A DNA stretch of 64,000 nt from Micrococcales bacterium (GCA_016703125.1 JADJCR010000002.1:124001-188000); one strand, 5' to 3'. Shown: positions 9,983-18,174, counted from the first letter of the stretch. Notes: generated from the sequence alone by a model not told the origin. Program-made: numbers and translations.

Positions 9983-10519
9983 ATGGGTTTACGCGACCGG
10001 GTGCATGAGCGCCGTGCGGAGGACGCCGGCCACACCTTCTACACGATGCGCCAGAAGCTGTGGTCGATCGGGGATGACTTCTGGATTCAGGACAACCACG
10101 GCAACCGTGCCTACAAGGTTGACGGCAAGGCGCTGCGTGTGCGGGAGACCCTGAAGTTCGAGGATGCGCAGGGCAACGAACTGTTCAAGATCCAGGAGCG
10201 CATGGCCCGCGTGCGCGACACCATGGTCATCGAGGATGCCAGTGGCAACACCGTGGCGACGGTGAAGAAGGCCGTCATCAGCCCGATCCGCGACAGGTGG
10301 CACGTGTCGGTCGAGGGGGGACCGGACATCTCCATCAAGGGGAACATCGTCGACCACGAGTACACGATGGAGTCCGACGGCGGCCAGGTGGCGGAGGTGT
10401 CGAAGCGCTGGCTGCGGGTGGCTGACTCCTACGGCGTCGAGGTCGGCCCGGGCCAGAACCCCGCCCTGGTCCTGGCGCTCGTGGCCGTCATCGATGAGAT
10501 GGCCCACCCGGACCGGTGA
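9983..10519 (+). CDS. LURP-one-related (scramblase-like) protein
   Basis: The 178-residue protein is of the LURP-one/Tubby-like C-terminal fold found in plant LURP1, phospholipid scramblases and many actinobacterial proteins. Biochemical function in bacteria is unknown. Features are YTMRQKLWSIGDDFWIQDNHG at the start of the barrel, repeated beta-hairpin units (VRETLKFEDAQGNELFKIQE, VRDTMVIEDASGN) and a hydrophobic helix near the end (PALVLALVAVIDEM) that fills the barrel. ATG 9983 follows GAGAGGAACTGAC. It is divergent from the fdhF-like gene and converges on the regulator at 10547. Confidence 0.85.
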   Translation: MGLRDRVHERRAEDAGHTFYTMRQKLWSIGDDFWIQDNHGNRAYKVDGKALRVRETLKFEDAQGNELFKIQERMARVRDTMVIEDASGNTVATVKKAVISPIRDRWHVSVEGGPDISIKGNIVDHEYTMESDGGQVAEVSKRWLRVADSYGVEVGPGQNPALVLALVAVIDEMAHPDR

Positions 10520-10546
10520 CCCGGACGGCGCGGGCTCAGGTGCTGG

Positions 10547-11056
10547 TCACCGCAGGTGCAGCCGGCACGCGCCCGGCTCGGCGAAGGGCAGCAACTCCAC
10601 CTGCGGATCCTCCCGTCCCATCCGCTGCAGCGCGCCGCTGATCAGCCCGAGGTGCACCTGGCACACCACCTCCGGATGCTCGCGCGCGACGTCGAGCAGC
10701 GGGCACCGGCGTAACGCCACCGACCGGACGCGCGCGTCGGCCTGCGGGTCGAAGCCGAGGTCGTCGAGGATCGCGACCACCTCGGTCCGGGCGGCGATCG
10801 CCGATCTCGGGCGCTTGCCCGCCACCATCTCCTCGCCCCAGCGCTGACCGGCGGCACGGGCATCGCCGGCCGGGTCCGCCGAACGTTGCGCCACAACCGT
10901 GGCCAGCGCCGCAGCCAGGTGGGCGTAGTCGCGGACGCGGGGGTCCACCTCCTGCGCGACACCGGAGCTGAAGAGCATCGCCGGGCGGCCGCGGCCCTTG
11001 GGCTCGGCGATCACGCGCGTGGCCAAGCCGGAAGCAACCAGGCCGTCGAGGTGCAA
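10547..11056 (-). CDS. HTH regulator with Cys-containing sensor domain (SufR/ArsR-like), N-terminally truncated
   Basis: The 5' part reads LGLHDNTARLHLDGLVASGL, the recognition helix and wing of an ArsR/SufR-like winged helix. The C-terminal part holds RRCPLLDVAREHPEVVCQVH, a CPxx...C pattern resembling the Fe-S ligands of SufR-type sensors. The first 25 or so residues of the winged helix are absent, because a TAA stop sits directly upstream of FLSALGLHD in this frame (11096-11098). TTG 11056 is the only in-frame initiator offered. The gene faces DUF2249, and the AT-rich gap between them contains a palindrome. It is paralogous in layout to the regulator at 25.8-26.5 kb. It may be non-functional, or the true start may be lost to an indel. 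Confidence 0.65.
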   Translation of the reverse strand: MHLDGLVASGLATRVIAEPKGRGRPAMLFSSGVAQEVDPRVRDYAHLAAALATVVAQRSADPAGDARAAGQRWGEEMVAGKRPRSAIAARTEVVAILDDLGFDPQADARVRSVALRRCPLLDVAREHPEVVCQVHLGLISGALQRMGREDPQVELLPFAEPGACRLHLR

Positions 11057-11100
11057 CCGGGCGGTGTTGTCGTGCAGGCCGAGGGCGGACAGAAATTATA

Positions 11101-11112
11101 GTAAATTGTTAC
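11101..11112. promoter_or_regulatory. Palindrome GTAAATTGTTAC upstream of the DUF2249 gene
   Basis: GTAA-N4-TTAC lies one base before ATG 11114 in an AT-rich island (AAATTATAGTAAATTG) that stands out from the GC-rich surroundings. TATAGT could be a -10 box for a leaderless DUF2249 transcript. The spot suits an operator for the divergent regulator. Confidence 0.4.
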
Positions 11113-11113
11113 C

Positions 11114-11392
11114 ATGAACACTGAACTGCCTGTCACCTCGAGTTGCCGTTGTGGGGAATCGCACGACGGCGATCCCGTCCTGGACGCGCGCACCATCCCG
11201 CACGCCATCCGTCACGCCGCCATTTTCGGCGCGCTCGACTCCTTGCGGCCCGGCAAGGCCATCGAACTCATCGCGCCGCACGAACCGCTGCCACTCCTGG
11301 CGCAGATCGACACCCGCTACAACGGCGCGATGCGAATCACCTACCTGCAGCAGGGCCCCGAAGAGTGGCGACTGCGGCTGGCGCGCGCCTGA
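11114..11392 (+). CDS. DUF2249 domain protein
   Basis: This is a 92-residue DUF2249 (TusA-like fold) protein. In many genomes such genes accompany nitric-oxide or nitrite-stress and denitrification genes, but no reaction is established. Visible family marks are LDARTIP near the N-terminus, the central SLRPGKAIELIAPHEPLPLLAQI and the C-terminal EWRLRLARA. The protein starts with CRCG (residues 11-14), a possible metal site. No ribosome site precedes ATG 11114, consistent with a leaderless message from the AT-rich box directly upstream. Its 3' end converges on the MOSC gene with 3 bases between stops. Confidence 0.8.
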   Translation: MNTELPVTSSCRCGESHDGDPVLDARTIPHAIRHAAIFGALDSLRPGKAIELIAPHEPLPLLAQIDTRYNGAMRITYLQQGPEEWRLRLARA

Positions 11393-11395
11393 GCG

Positions 11396-12166
11396 TCATG
11401 CCCGCTGCACGACGGTGATCTCGTCACCGACGGCGAGCTCCCCGAATGCGCGGTGCACGGCGTTCTGCCCGAACATGACGCCCCCCTTGGCTTTGCGGAA
11501 GGTCCCGAGGGTGCGCAGCGGCTCACCGTCCCCGCGGATTCCGGTCTGCTGGTCTACGCGGGTGATCGCGCACCGGGCGCACGGCTTCACGATGTCCACC
11601 GGGATCGAGCCGACCTCGATGCGCTGCCAGTGGTCCTCGTCGAAGGCTGGCGACCCCGCCACGACCATGTTGGGACGGAAACGATTCATGGGGAGGGGCG
11701 TGGGCAGCCGGGCGTTGAGTTCGGCGAGTGACGACTCGGTCATGACCAGCAGCGGGTATCCGTCGGAGAACCCGACTCGGCCGCCGGCGCGGTCGGAGGG
11801 CCGGTCGTGCTCAGGCGTCAGCGTCACCAGACGGCAGGTCCGTCCGAGGTGGTCGGAGAGTAACGCGGCGGCCTGATCACCGCAATCCAGCGCCGAGCAT
11901 CCGTAGTCCCACACCGAGACCTCGAGCCGGGCGCCAGGGATCGCCGGCGCCGATCCCCCCGGCGTGGCCACCGTCAGCGGTTCACCCGGCTCGGGCCGCA
12001 CCAGCGCCAGTCGCGGCTCCTCACGCTGGGTGAGGAACCGGCCATCTTCGTCGACCACCATGTACGAGCGGTCACCTTCGAGTCCCGTCGCATCGAGACG
12101 CCGGGTCTGCACCGCCATGCCGGCGCACGACTTGATGGGGTAGACGAACAAACCGCTGAGCCGCAT
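11396..12166 (-). CDS. MOSC domain protein (YcbX-like)
   Basis: The protein is 256 residues long: an N-terminal MOSC beta-barrel (VYPIKSCAGMAV, GLEGDRSYMVVDEDGRFLTQR) followed by the MOSC domain proper (MNRFRPNMVV, then IVKPCARCAITRVDQQTG). The conserved cysteine is in PCARC. MOSC proteins bind the molybdenum cofactor or transfer sulfur; YcbX-type members reduce N-hydroxylated compounds using Moco. The Moco genes elsewhere in the window fit. ATG 12166 is the first residue of the conserved barrel (MRLSGLFVYPIKS). Confidence 0.88.
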   Translation of the reverse strand: MRLSGLFVYPIKSCAGMAVQTRRLDATGLEGDRSYMVVDEDGRFLTQREEPRLALVRPEPGEPLTVATPGGSAPAIPGARLEVSVWDYGCSALDCGDQAAALLSDHLGRTCRLVTLTPEHDRPSDRAGGRVGFSDGYPLLVMTESSLAELNARLPTPLPMNRFRPNMVVAGSPAFDEDHWQRIEVGSIPVDIVKPCARCAITRVDQQTGIRGDGEPLRTLGTFRKAKGGVMFGQNAVHRAFGELAVGDEITVVQRA

Positions 12167-12246
12167 GCGCCGATTCTCCCAGCAGGACAGCCCTCGATGG
12201 GTGGGCCCCGTGACCCTTGTCCACAGGTGTGGTTGTGGCCTCCTGC

Positions 12247-12269
12247 TTGTCGTACCTCTGCAGTAGATT
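12247..12269 (+). promoter_or_regulatory. PafBC-type (RecA-NDp) DNA-damage promoter
   Basis: TTGTCGTAC, eight bases, then TAGATT matches the actinobacterial LexA-independent damage promoter TTGTCRGTG-N8-TAnnnT in spacing and in all but two bases of the upstream element. It lies 25 bases before the 13E12 HNH start. Members of this gene family are damage-inducible in mycobacteria. The adjacent GTTCGA is only half of a LexA box. Confidence 0.55.
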
Positions 12270-12293
12270 CGTACTGTTCGAAAGGAGCGGCGG

Positions 12294-13503
12294 ATGGCGG
12301 TGCTGGAAGTGTCCCGACCGGCGATGCGCCGCACCCGTATCCGGCAATCCCTGCCCACCGACCACCCGCCGATCCTCGACCAGATCGCCGACCTGCTCAA
12401 CCAGCTGCCCGACCCCCTGGACCTCAGCAGCGACCAGGTCGTGGGCGCCATGACCACCACCGCCGAACTACGCAACCGCTTCGACGCCTACCTCACCGAC
12501 CTGGCCGGCACCGCCGACGCCACCCACATCTCCAAGAGCCTGCGCGCCGGCACCACCGGTATGCTCGTCGCCACCGCCACCGGCGCCAACCCCGCCACCG
12601 GGTCCGCGATCGTGGGCACCGCCCGAGCGTTGCGCACCCTGCCGCACGTGGCCCAGGCCTACCGCGACGGGCAGATCAGCACCCCCCACGTCCACGCCCT
12701 GCGCGAAGCCGCCACCCGCATCACCGACTTCACCGACCTCGAACCCGCGTTGGTCGAGATGGCCACCACCATCGAACCCATCGAGTTGCGCCGCATCCTC
12801 ACCCTGCTCATCGGCCAGTGCCAGCCCGACCACGACCACACCAAACAACGCGACAAACGCGGCCTGTCGCTCAGCGAAACCCCCAACGGCATGTACCGCC
12901 TCGACGGCTGGCTCGATGCCATCGAAGGCCGCCGGCTACGCGACACCCTCACCGCGTTCACCGACCCCGGACTCCCCGGCGACACCCGCACCCCGACCCA
13001 GGCCCGCGCCGACGCCCTCGCCGACATCCTCGCCGCCGCCAACGCCAACACCCGCCCGTTGGGCGTGTCCGGGCTGTCCCGTCCTCGTCGACCTCGACAC
13101 CTGCCCGACGGCCTCGGCGCCACCCTCGACGACGGCCACCCCATCGGCCCCGACACCTTCGACCTGCTGTCCTGCGCCACCGCCTGCGCAGTCATCTTCG
13201 GGGCGAAACGCAAGGACGCTTTCGTGCCGATGGCCCCTCGGCCGCGCCCACCGCCGCGCCACCCGCTGGCAATGGGCCGCCCTCATCGCCCGCGACCGCG
13301 GCTGCATCCGCTGCGGACGCGCGCCCCGCTTCTGCCAAGCCCACCACATCCTGCACTGGCGCCACGGCGGCTTAACGGACCTGTCAAATTTGTGCCTGCT
13401 CTGCAGTCGATGTCACGCCGACCTCCACCACGGCCACTACACCATCACCACCAACACCCACGGCACACCCACCATCACCAGCACCCGCGCACCTCCGGCC
13501 TGA
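12294..13503 (+). pseudogene. DUF222/13E12-repeat HNH endonuclease, frameshifted
   Basis: The DUF222 region runs from residue 1 to about 250 (DLLNQLPDPLDL, TGMLVATATGANPATG, GLSLSETPNGMYRLDGWLDAIEGRR). The HNH nuclease follows at the C-terminus (WAALIARDRGCIRCGRAP, CQAHHILHWRHGGLTDLSN, CSRCHADLH), so all metal and catalytic residues are encoded. The frame shifts near 13070, returns near 13110, and shifts again near 13230, ending at 13503. No domain is missing. These genes are multicopy in actinobacteria and poorly understood; they may move as selfish elements or respond to DNA damage. The start at ATG 12294 follows AAAGGAGCGG. The DNA is unusually C-rich and codon-biased compared with neighbours. 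Confidence 0.8.
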
Positions 13504-13506
13504 CGA

Positions 13507-15232
13507 TCAGCGGTCGATGAGAGTCCGCCAGATCCACGATTGGCCCACCCGCGATCCAGTGAGTACGTACTCCGCTGCCGTGGGGACACTCGCCGTGGTG
13601 TCCAGCGCACGCCGGTCGTAGGACATGCCGATCAGCAGCAACCGGTCCCCGGACTGCAGAACGTGCTCGCCGTCCGGGGCCAGGACCGTGTCGTCGCCAC
13701 GCTGGAGCATCAGCGCCACGATGTCCAGTGGCCGTTCACGTTCCTGCGGATCGTGCAACAGCGTCCCGAGGGTCACGTCATGCAGTCGCTCGTGGATCGC
13801 AGGCGCCCCCGACTCCGTGACATCGAACGTCCAGATGTCAGCGCGCCGGGTGCCGCAGCACCCGGTGATGCGGTCGATCAGGGCCACTGCCCAGTCGTCG
13901 TCGCGGGCATGTGCCTGCTGCACGAACGTCCACAGTGACGAGTCGCCCACCCGTGCCAGGACTTCCTGGGCGACCAGTCGGGTGGGGATCAGCGTGCTGT
14001 CCAGGGACAATTGCTCGAACAGCGGGCCATCGGACGGGTCGTTCTGCCTGCCGATCGTGAACAGGTCCGGGTTCAGCCGACGCGCGGAGACCAGCAGGGG
14101 ACAGGTTCGTCACGTCGTTGTCCGTGGCCGCGGCAAAAGCGACGGCGTTGAGCAGATCCGCTCGGGCGAGCACTTCCGGATCCGTCGCATCCCCGGCGAT
14201 GACCTCCACACCGTCGCGAGTGCCGCCCGCTGGATCGATCGCAGTGACCGGGATCCGGTGGCGCACGAGGTCGGCCGCCAGGTGACCGCCGAACCGCCCC
14301 AAGCCGCAGATCACCCAGCGGCCTTGTCGCGGCAGTCGCATCACGCCGGGCAGTGCATCGCCGGGGTTGGCAGTCAGCCACGAGATGAGTTGATGCGTGC
14401 GAGGTGCCCGCAGCGCGACCAGCAGTTCATCGCCGTAGAGGTTGAAGGGGTCGATGATCAGCGGACTGCCGAACGCGGAGATCCGGTCGATGAGAACGTC
14501 CTCCATCGTCCGGCAGACAACTGGCACGTCCGGTCGCAGCAGGGCCGAGGTCATGGTGATCGCGAGATTCGCCTGGTCGTCGTTGGTCAGCGCGATCACC
14601 CCCGCGCAGTGCTTGTTCAGCAGGCCCGCGCGACGCAGTTCGTGAGGGTTGCCGGCGTCTGCGGCCAGTCCGGGGACATCCGACCGGAACGCCACGAGGT
14701 CCAGCGCCTCGATCCGGGCGGGTTCCACATCAAGGATCACGAGACGCCGGTCGCGCCGGTCTAGGCTGCGCGCCACCACCTCGCCAGCCTGGCCGAATCC
14801 CGCCACGATGACGAACGGCTCCCGCAGCTGCCGAACCTGGCGCTCGAAGCGCTGCAGGCCCAGCGCCTCCCGGAAGCCGCGGTCCTGAAGCAGCGCCAGC
14901 ACTGAACCGATCGCATAGGCCCAGGCGATCACACTGAGATAGATCGAGACGATGACCCAGGCTCGCTGCGCGGTGCTGAAGGGATAGGGGATCTCCCCGA
15001 AGCCGATGGTCGTGGCCGTGTAGCTCATGAAGTAGAAGGCGTCGAACAGGTCCATGCGCCACGGCTGGCCGTCCTGATCCTGCCCGGGGACGAGTGTCAG
15101 GCCGAAGATGCTGACGGCGAACAGGCTGACCAGGACAATCAGTGGCGCGCGCATCCTGCGCAGAACCAGGAATATCGCCGTCGTCGACGGCCCCTCGGCA
15201 GCCACCCGCCGGACGGGCGCCGGGGTCGACAC
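13507..15232 (-). CDS. Potassium channel with two TrkA-type (RCK) domains, frameshifted
   Basis: Two transmembrane helices (about residues 28-48 and 88-115) flank a pore loop with the K+ filter TTIGFG. The first RCK/TrkA-N domain begins IVAGFGQAGEVVARSL (about 140) and a second begins VICGLGRFGGHLAADL (about 315), followed by a TrkA-C-like end (HERLHDVTLGTLL, LAPDGEHVLQSGDRLLLIG). The frame changes near 14095-14105, beside a run of Gs, with continuous homology on both sides, so an indel error is likely. GTG 15232 starts one base before the upstream gene's stop, implying a two-gene operon. It should gate K+ flux according to nucleotide or ion binding. Confidence 0.85.
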
Positions 15233-15619
15233 CTACTGCCGCCGGAACGACACGGTCTCGACGACCAGCAGGGTCACCGAGATGACGTTGGCGAACAGTG
15301 CGCCGCCGGACAGGGAGACAATGCTCGAGATGTGCTCAGCCGACAGCGGCCCGTCGCCGGTGTTGTCGAAGTACGCCCACAAAGATGCCGCCGCGACCAG
15401 TTGCAGACTGGCCACCAGGCTCGTGGCCAGGTGTACGGCACCGATCTGCGTGCGGTCGCCGAACTTCATGATCAGTGCGATGAGGTTGATCACCACGGCC
15501 GCGAACAGTTCCCACTGGTTGTGCACGCGCGGGTCGTCGATCGGGCCGATGAAGAAGCCGAAGTTCATGGTGGCGGCGAGCACGACGAAGAAGCCGAAGA
15601 CGACCTTCTCGAAGTTCAC
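15233..15619 (-). CDS. Small four-helix membrane protein
   Basis: I do not recognise a named family beyond conserved actinobacterial membrane proteins of this size. The 128 residues contain about four hydrophobic helices (VFGFFVVLAATMNFGFF, LFAAVVINLIALIMKF, ATSLVASLQLVAAASLW, ALFANVISVTLLVVETV) and a short C-terminal RRQ. GTG 15619 has a strong GAGGAGGC ribosome site. The stop abuts the channel start, so the two are co-translated and this protein may be a channel partner. Confidence 0.7.
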   Translation of the reverse strand: MNFEKVVFGFFVVLAATMNFGFFIGPIDDPRVHNQWELFAAVVINLIALIMKFGDRTQIGAVHLATSLVASLQLVAAASLWAYFDNTGDGPLSAEHISSIVSLSGGALFANVISVTLLVVETVSFRRQ

Positions 15620-15776
15620 GCTGCCTCCTCGCAGTGGCGAGTCTAGGGGCTCGCAGTCGGGTTTCGCACGGGCTCAGACAACGGGCCCGTGGGAGGGCTG
15701 GATCGCCGCTGCAGGGGTAGATTCGGCGCAGGGGCCCGGACTCCCCGGACCCTGATGAGACCAGCAGGAGACGACC

Positions 15777-15965
15777 ATGACCGATGACGAGATGACGCAC
15801 GGCCCGCTCGACGGTGGTGCTGATGGCGGCGCCGACGGCGGTGCTGACAAGGGCGCCGACGGCGGTGCGGACGGCGGTGCGGACGGCGGTGCGGACGGCG
15901 GTGCCGACGGCGGTGTGCGGTGGACGGATGGCGGTGCTGATGGCGGTGCCGACAGCGGCGCGTGA
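15777..15965 (+). CDS. (DGGA)n tetrapeptide-repeat small protein
   Basis: The 62-residue peptide has an 11-residue head (MTDDEMTHGPL), then nine tandem D-G/K-G-A/V units (residues 12-47), RWT (48-50), and three more units (51-62, the last DSGA) ending at the stop. Thus Asp recurs every fourth residue, twelve times. There are no Cys, Ser-rich or hydrophobic segments and no signal peptide. A good AGGAG ribosome site precedes ATG 15777, and a TAGATT box at 15719 could be the -10. The stop overlaps the start of the oxygenase gene as GTGA, so translation is coupled. A modified-peptide precursor is an attractive reading, but a structural or metal-binding polyanion is equally possible. I know of no established function. 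Confidence 0.7.
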   Translation: MTDDEMTHGPLDGGADGGADGGADKGADGGADGGADGGADGGADGGVRWTDGGADGGADSGA

Positions 15966-17173
15966 GTACCACCGACGCATCTGAGACGGCGTTGTCACAT
16001 GTGTGCTCAGCCACGCCCGATGTCTTCGCCTCCGAGGTCTGGGGGCATCGGGCGTGGCTGTCGCACGCCAACGATCTCGCCGGTGACATCACCGGTCTCT
16101 TCTCCCCGCAGGCCGCCGACGAGCTCCTCAGCACCCGGGGCCTGCGCACCCCTTTCTTGCGTATCGCCAAGGACGGCGCAGTTGTCCCTCCCGCCCGTTT
16201 CACCGGGTCCGGTGGGGCAGGCGCGAACGTGGCCGACCAGGTGCATGACGACGCTGTCTTGCGGTTGTTCGCCGATGGCGCCACGGTGGTGCTGCAGGGC
16301 CTGCACCGCACCTGGGCCCCAGTGGGAGAACTAGCCGCCGGACTGGCTGCCGAACTCGGCCACCCGGTCCAGGTGAACGCTTACATCACGCCTGCTCAGT
16401 CGCAGGGATTCGCCCCGCACTACGACACCCACGACGTCTTCGTGCTCCAGATAGGCGGCAGCAAGCGCTGGCGCGTGCACGAACCGGTCCTGCTCTCGCC
16501 GATGCCCGCAGAGACCTGGCAACAACGTGCCGCCGAGGTCCGGGCGCGAGCCGAAGACTCCCCCATCATCGACACCGACCTGCAGCCCGGTGACTGCCTG
16601 TACCTTCCGCGCGGTTTCGTGCATTCCGCCGTGGCGCACGGCGAAACCAGCATCCATCTGACCTTTGGCATCCATGCATCCACGGAACGCGACGTCCTCG
16701 AGGCCGTCTTCGAGGCGGTGACAGAGCGAGGCTGGCGTACCGCTCTGCCCGCGGGGTGGGATCCGGGCTCCGCGGACGGCATGTCCAGACTCGCGGCCGT
16801 GATCGAGGACCTACGCGATGCCCTCGAGCAGGCGGATCTGAGCGATGTCGCCGCCACGTTGGCAGACGGCCGGGCGCGGCAGCAGCGCCCCGAGCCTGTG
16901 GCGCCCCTGGCGCAGGCAGCGGCAGCCGTGAACCTGACCGCGGACACCACGGTGCGGCTGCGTCGCTGGCTCGGCGCGCGGTGGTCCGCCGAGGGGCTGG
17001 TCGCAGCCGGGCTCACGGTGCCCGTGAATCCTGAGGACCGAGCTGCGGCGGAGGTACTCCTGCAGGGCGAATCGGTCCGGGTCGGTCAACTCCCCGGCAC
17101 CGCCGACGGACCGCCGTTCGCGCTTGTCGCCGAGTGGCTGCGCGCGGGCATCCTGGTCACGGACTCCTTGTGA
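15962..17173 (+). CDS. Cupin_4/JmjC-type 2-oxoglutarate oxygenase
   Basis: The 403-residue protein resembles ribosomal oxygenases (YcfD/RoxA, MINA53/NO66 type), which hydroxylate Arg or His side chains in proteins. The iron triad is H153 and D155 in APHYDTHDVFVLQ plus H221 in LPRGFVHSA. The following KRWRVHEP and the C-terminal helical and winged-helix-like region (about 330-403, TVRLRRWLGARWSAEGLVAAG) also fit. It lies between the DGGA-repeat peptide and a Suc_Fer-like gene, both joined by 4-base GTGA overlaps. The obvious inference is that its substrate is the repeat peptide, perhaps Asp beta-hydroxylation; the alternative is a normal ribosomal-protein oxygenase that happens to sit here. 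Confidence 0.85.
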   Translation: MSTTDASETALSHVCSATPDVFASEVWGHRAWLSHANDLAGDITGLFSPQAADELLSTRGLRTPFLRIAKDGAVVPPARFTGSGGAGANVADQVHDDAVLRLFADGATVVLQGLHRTWAPVGELAAGLAAELGHPVQVNAYITPAQSQGFAPHYDTHDVFVLQIGGSKRWRVHEPVLLSPMPAETWQQRAAEVRARAEDSPIIDTDLQPGDCLYLPRGFVHSAVAHGETSIHLTFGIHASTERDVLEAVFEAVTERGWRTALPAGWDPGSADGMSRLAAVIEDLRDALEQADLSDVAATLADGRARQQRPEPVAPLAQAAAAVNLTADTTVRLRRWLGARWSAEGLVAAGLTVPVNPEDRAAAEVLLQGESVRVGQLPGTADGPPFALVAEWLRAGILVTDSL

Positions 17174-18042
17174 ACGCTTTCCGCTGCTCCGATGCCGCGC
17201 GGACGCGGGGGGACGCCATGCTCGGTACCGCGTCGCCGGCGTCGATGTGGTTGCTCATCGAGCGTTCAGGGGCATGGCCGCGGCGGGCACTCGAGGCCTT
17301 CGAGCCGGCACTGGCCGCCGGGCTGTCGGCGAAGGCCGAACGTCACGGCGCGCGGGTCACGCTGATCCGGCCACCCGGCAAGCACCCGCGGGAGGACGGC
17401 GCATTCCGGTGGGCAGTGGCTGATGCCCGACCGGGACACGAGGGCATCCGCTGGCACACGTCCAAGGACTACCGCGAGGTCGTGGAGCGGGATTGGCGCG
17501 TCTCCGCCGGCGAGGGTGAACCGGTCGCGCTGGTCTGCAGCCACAGCCGCCACGACGTGTGTTGTGCAGTGCGCGGACGTCCCGTGGCCGCGGCCGGCGA
17601 CCTGGTCTGGCCGGGCCGGGTGTGGGAGTGCTCGCACGTCGGTGGCGACCGCTTCGCCGCCACGGTGGTCCTGCTACCGCACGGGGTCACCTACGGGCAG
17701 GTCGAACCGGCTGACACCGCGCGCCTGCTAGGGATGTTCGAGAGCGGCCTGGTCGACCCGGCGCACCTGCGCGGCCGCAGTTCGCTGTCCCGCCTCGAAC
17801 AGGTCGCGCAGGGTCTGGCCCTTGCCGCCGGCCTCACCAGCAGCGTCGACGGGTTGCGTCCCGAACTCGTGGACGTCGCAACGGACGGGGTCATCACCGT
17901 TGTTGTGTCAGACCCCGGGGTGCGGATCGTCTTCCGTGAGGTCGAGGTGCCCCTGGGCACGCCCGCGACCTGCCACGCCGTCGCACCCGGGATCGGCCGG
18001 GAGTACCAGCTGCTGTCCCTGGAACGACTGCCCGCTGCGTGA
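17170..18042 (+). CDS. Suc_Fer-like (sucrase/ferredoxin-like) thioredoxin-fold protein
   Basis: From GTG 17170 the protein has 290 residues and matches the Suc_Fer family, relatives of thioredoxin-like [2Fe-2S] ferredoxins. The N-terminus has RCSDAARTRGD and MLGTASPASMWLLIERSGAW. The cofactor region has CSHSRHDVCC (C123, C131, C132) and WECSHVGGDRFAATVVLLP (C154). GTG 17170 is chosen because it overlaps the upstream stop (GTGA) and puts the Cys of RCSD near the N-terminus. The family often acts as a one-electron carrier, so this protein could reduce the Fe(II) oxygenase encoded just upstream; that link is inference. Confidence 0.85.
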   Translation: MNAFRCSDAARTRGDAMLGTASPASMWLLIERSGAWPRRALEAFEPALAAGLSAKAERHGARVTLIRPPGKHPREDGAFRWAVADARPGHEGIRWHTSKDYREVVERDWRVSAGEGEPVALVCSHSRHDVCCAVRGRPVAAAGDLVWPGRVWECSHVGGDRFAATVVLLPHGVTYGQVEPADTARLLGMFESGLVDPAHLRGRSSLSRLEQVAQGLALAAGLTSSVDGLRPELVDVATDGVITVVVSDPGVRIVFREVEVPLGTPATCHAVAPGIGREYQLLSLERLPAA

Positions 18043-18134
18043 GGGGTGAGCCCGCCGCCGAGTACGGACCTTGTTGGCAGGCTCTGACTGTGGGTCTTTG
18101 TGACGTTGGTACTGCGCCGCGGGGGCCAATGCGA

Positions 18135-18174
18135 CGATGGTGCGGCATCGCGCCGCACGTGGTCCGCACCATCG
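18135..18174. terminator. Hairpin between convergent Suc_Fer-like and ywiC genes
   Basis: CGATGGTGCGG (18135-18145) pairs perfectly with CCGCACCATCG (18164-18174) around an 18-base loop that is itself self-complementary. It lies in the 190-base gap between two converging stops. There is no T-run on either side. I see no gene in the gap. Confidence 0.5.

Noticed and set aside
12271..12286. A LexA (SOS) box at GATTCGTACTGTTCGA upstream of the HNH gene
   Set aside because: Only the right half GTTCGA matches the TCGAAC-N4-GTTCGA consensus; the PafBC-type promoter is the better explanation.
15800..15960. The 12-base array as a possible CRISPR or minisatellite
   Set aside because: No spacers, and the units keep a coding frame without stops, so it is an in-frame coding repeat.
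15643..16311. His/Arg-rich minus-strand frame opposite the DGGA repeat gene
   Set aside because: It is the complement of the repeat, with no ribosome site or homology; the plus-strand gene has coupling and a ribosome site.
17170..18042. Calling the Suc_Fer-like protein a sucrase
   Set aside because: The name is historical; the Cys pattern CSHSRHDVCC and WECSH fits a thioredoxin-like ferredoxin fold and no glycosidase motif is present.
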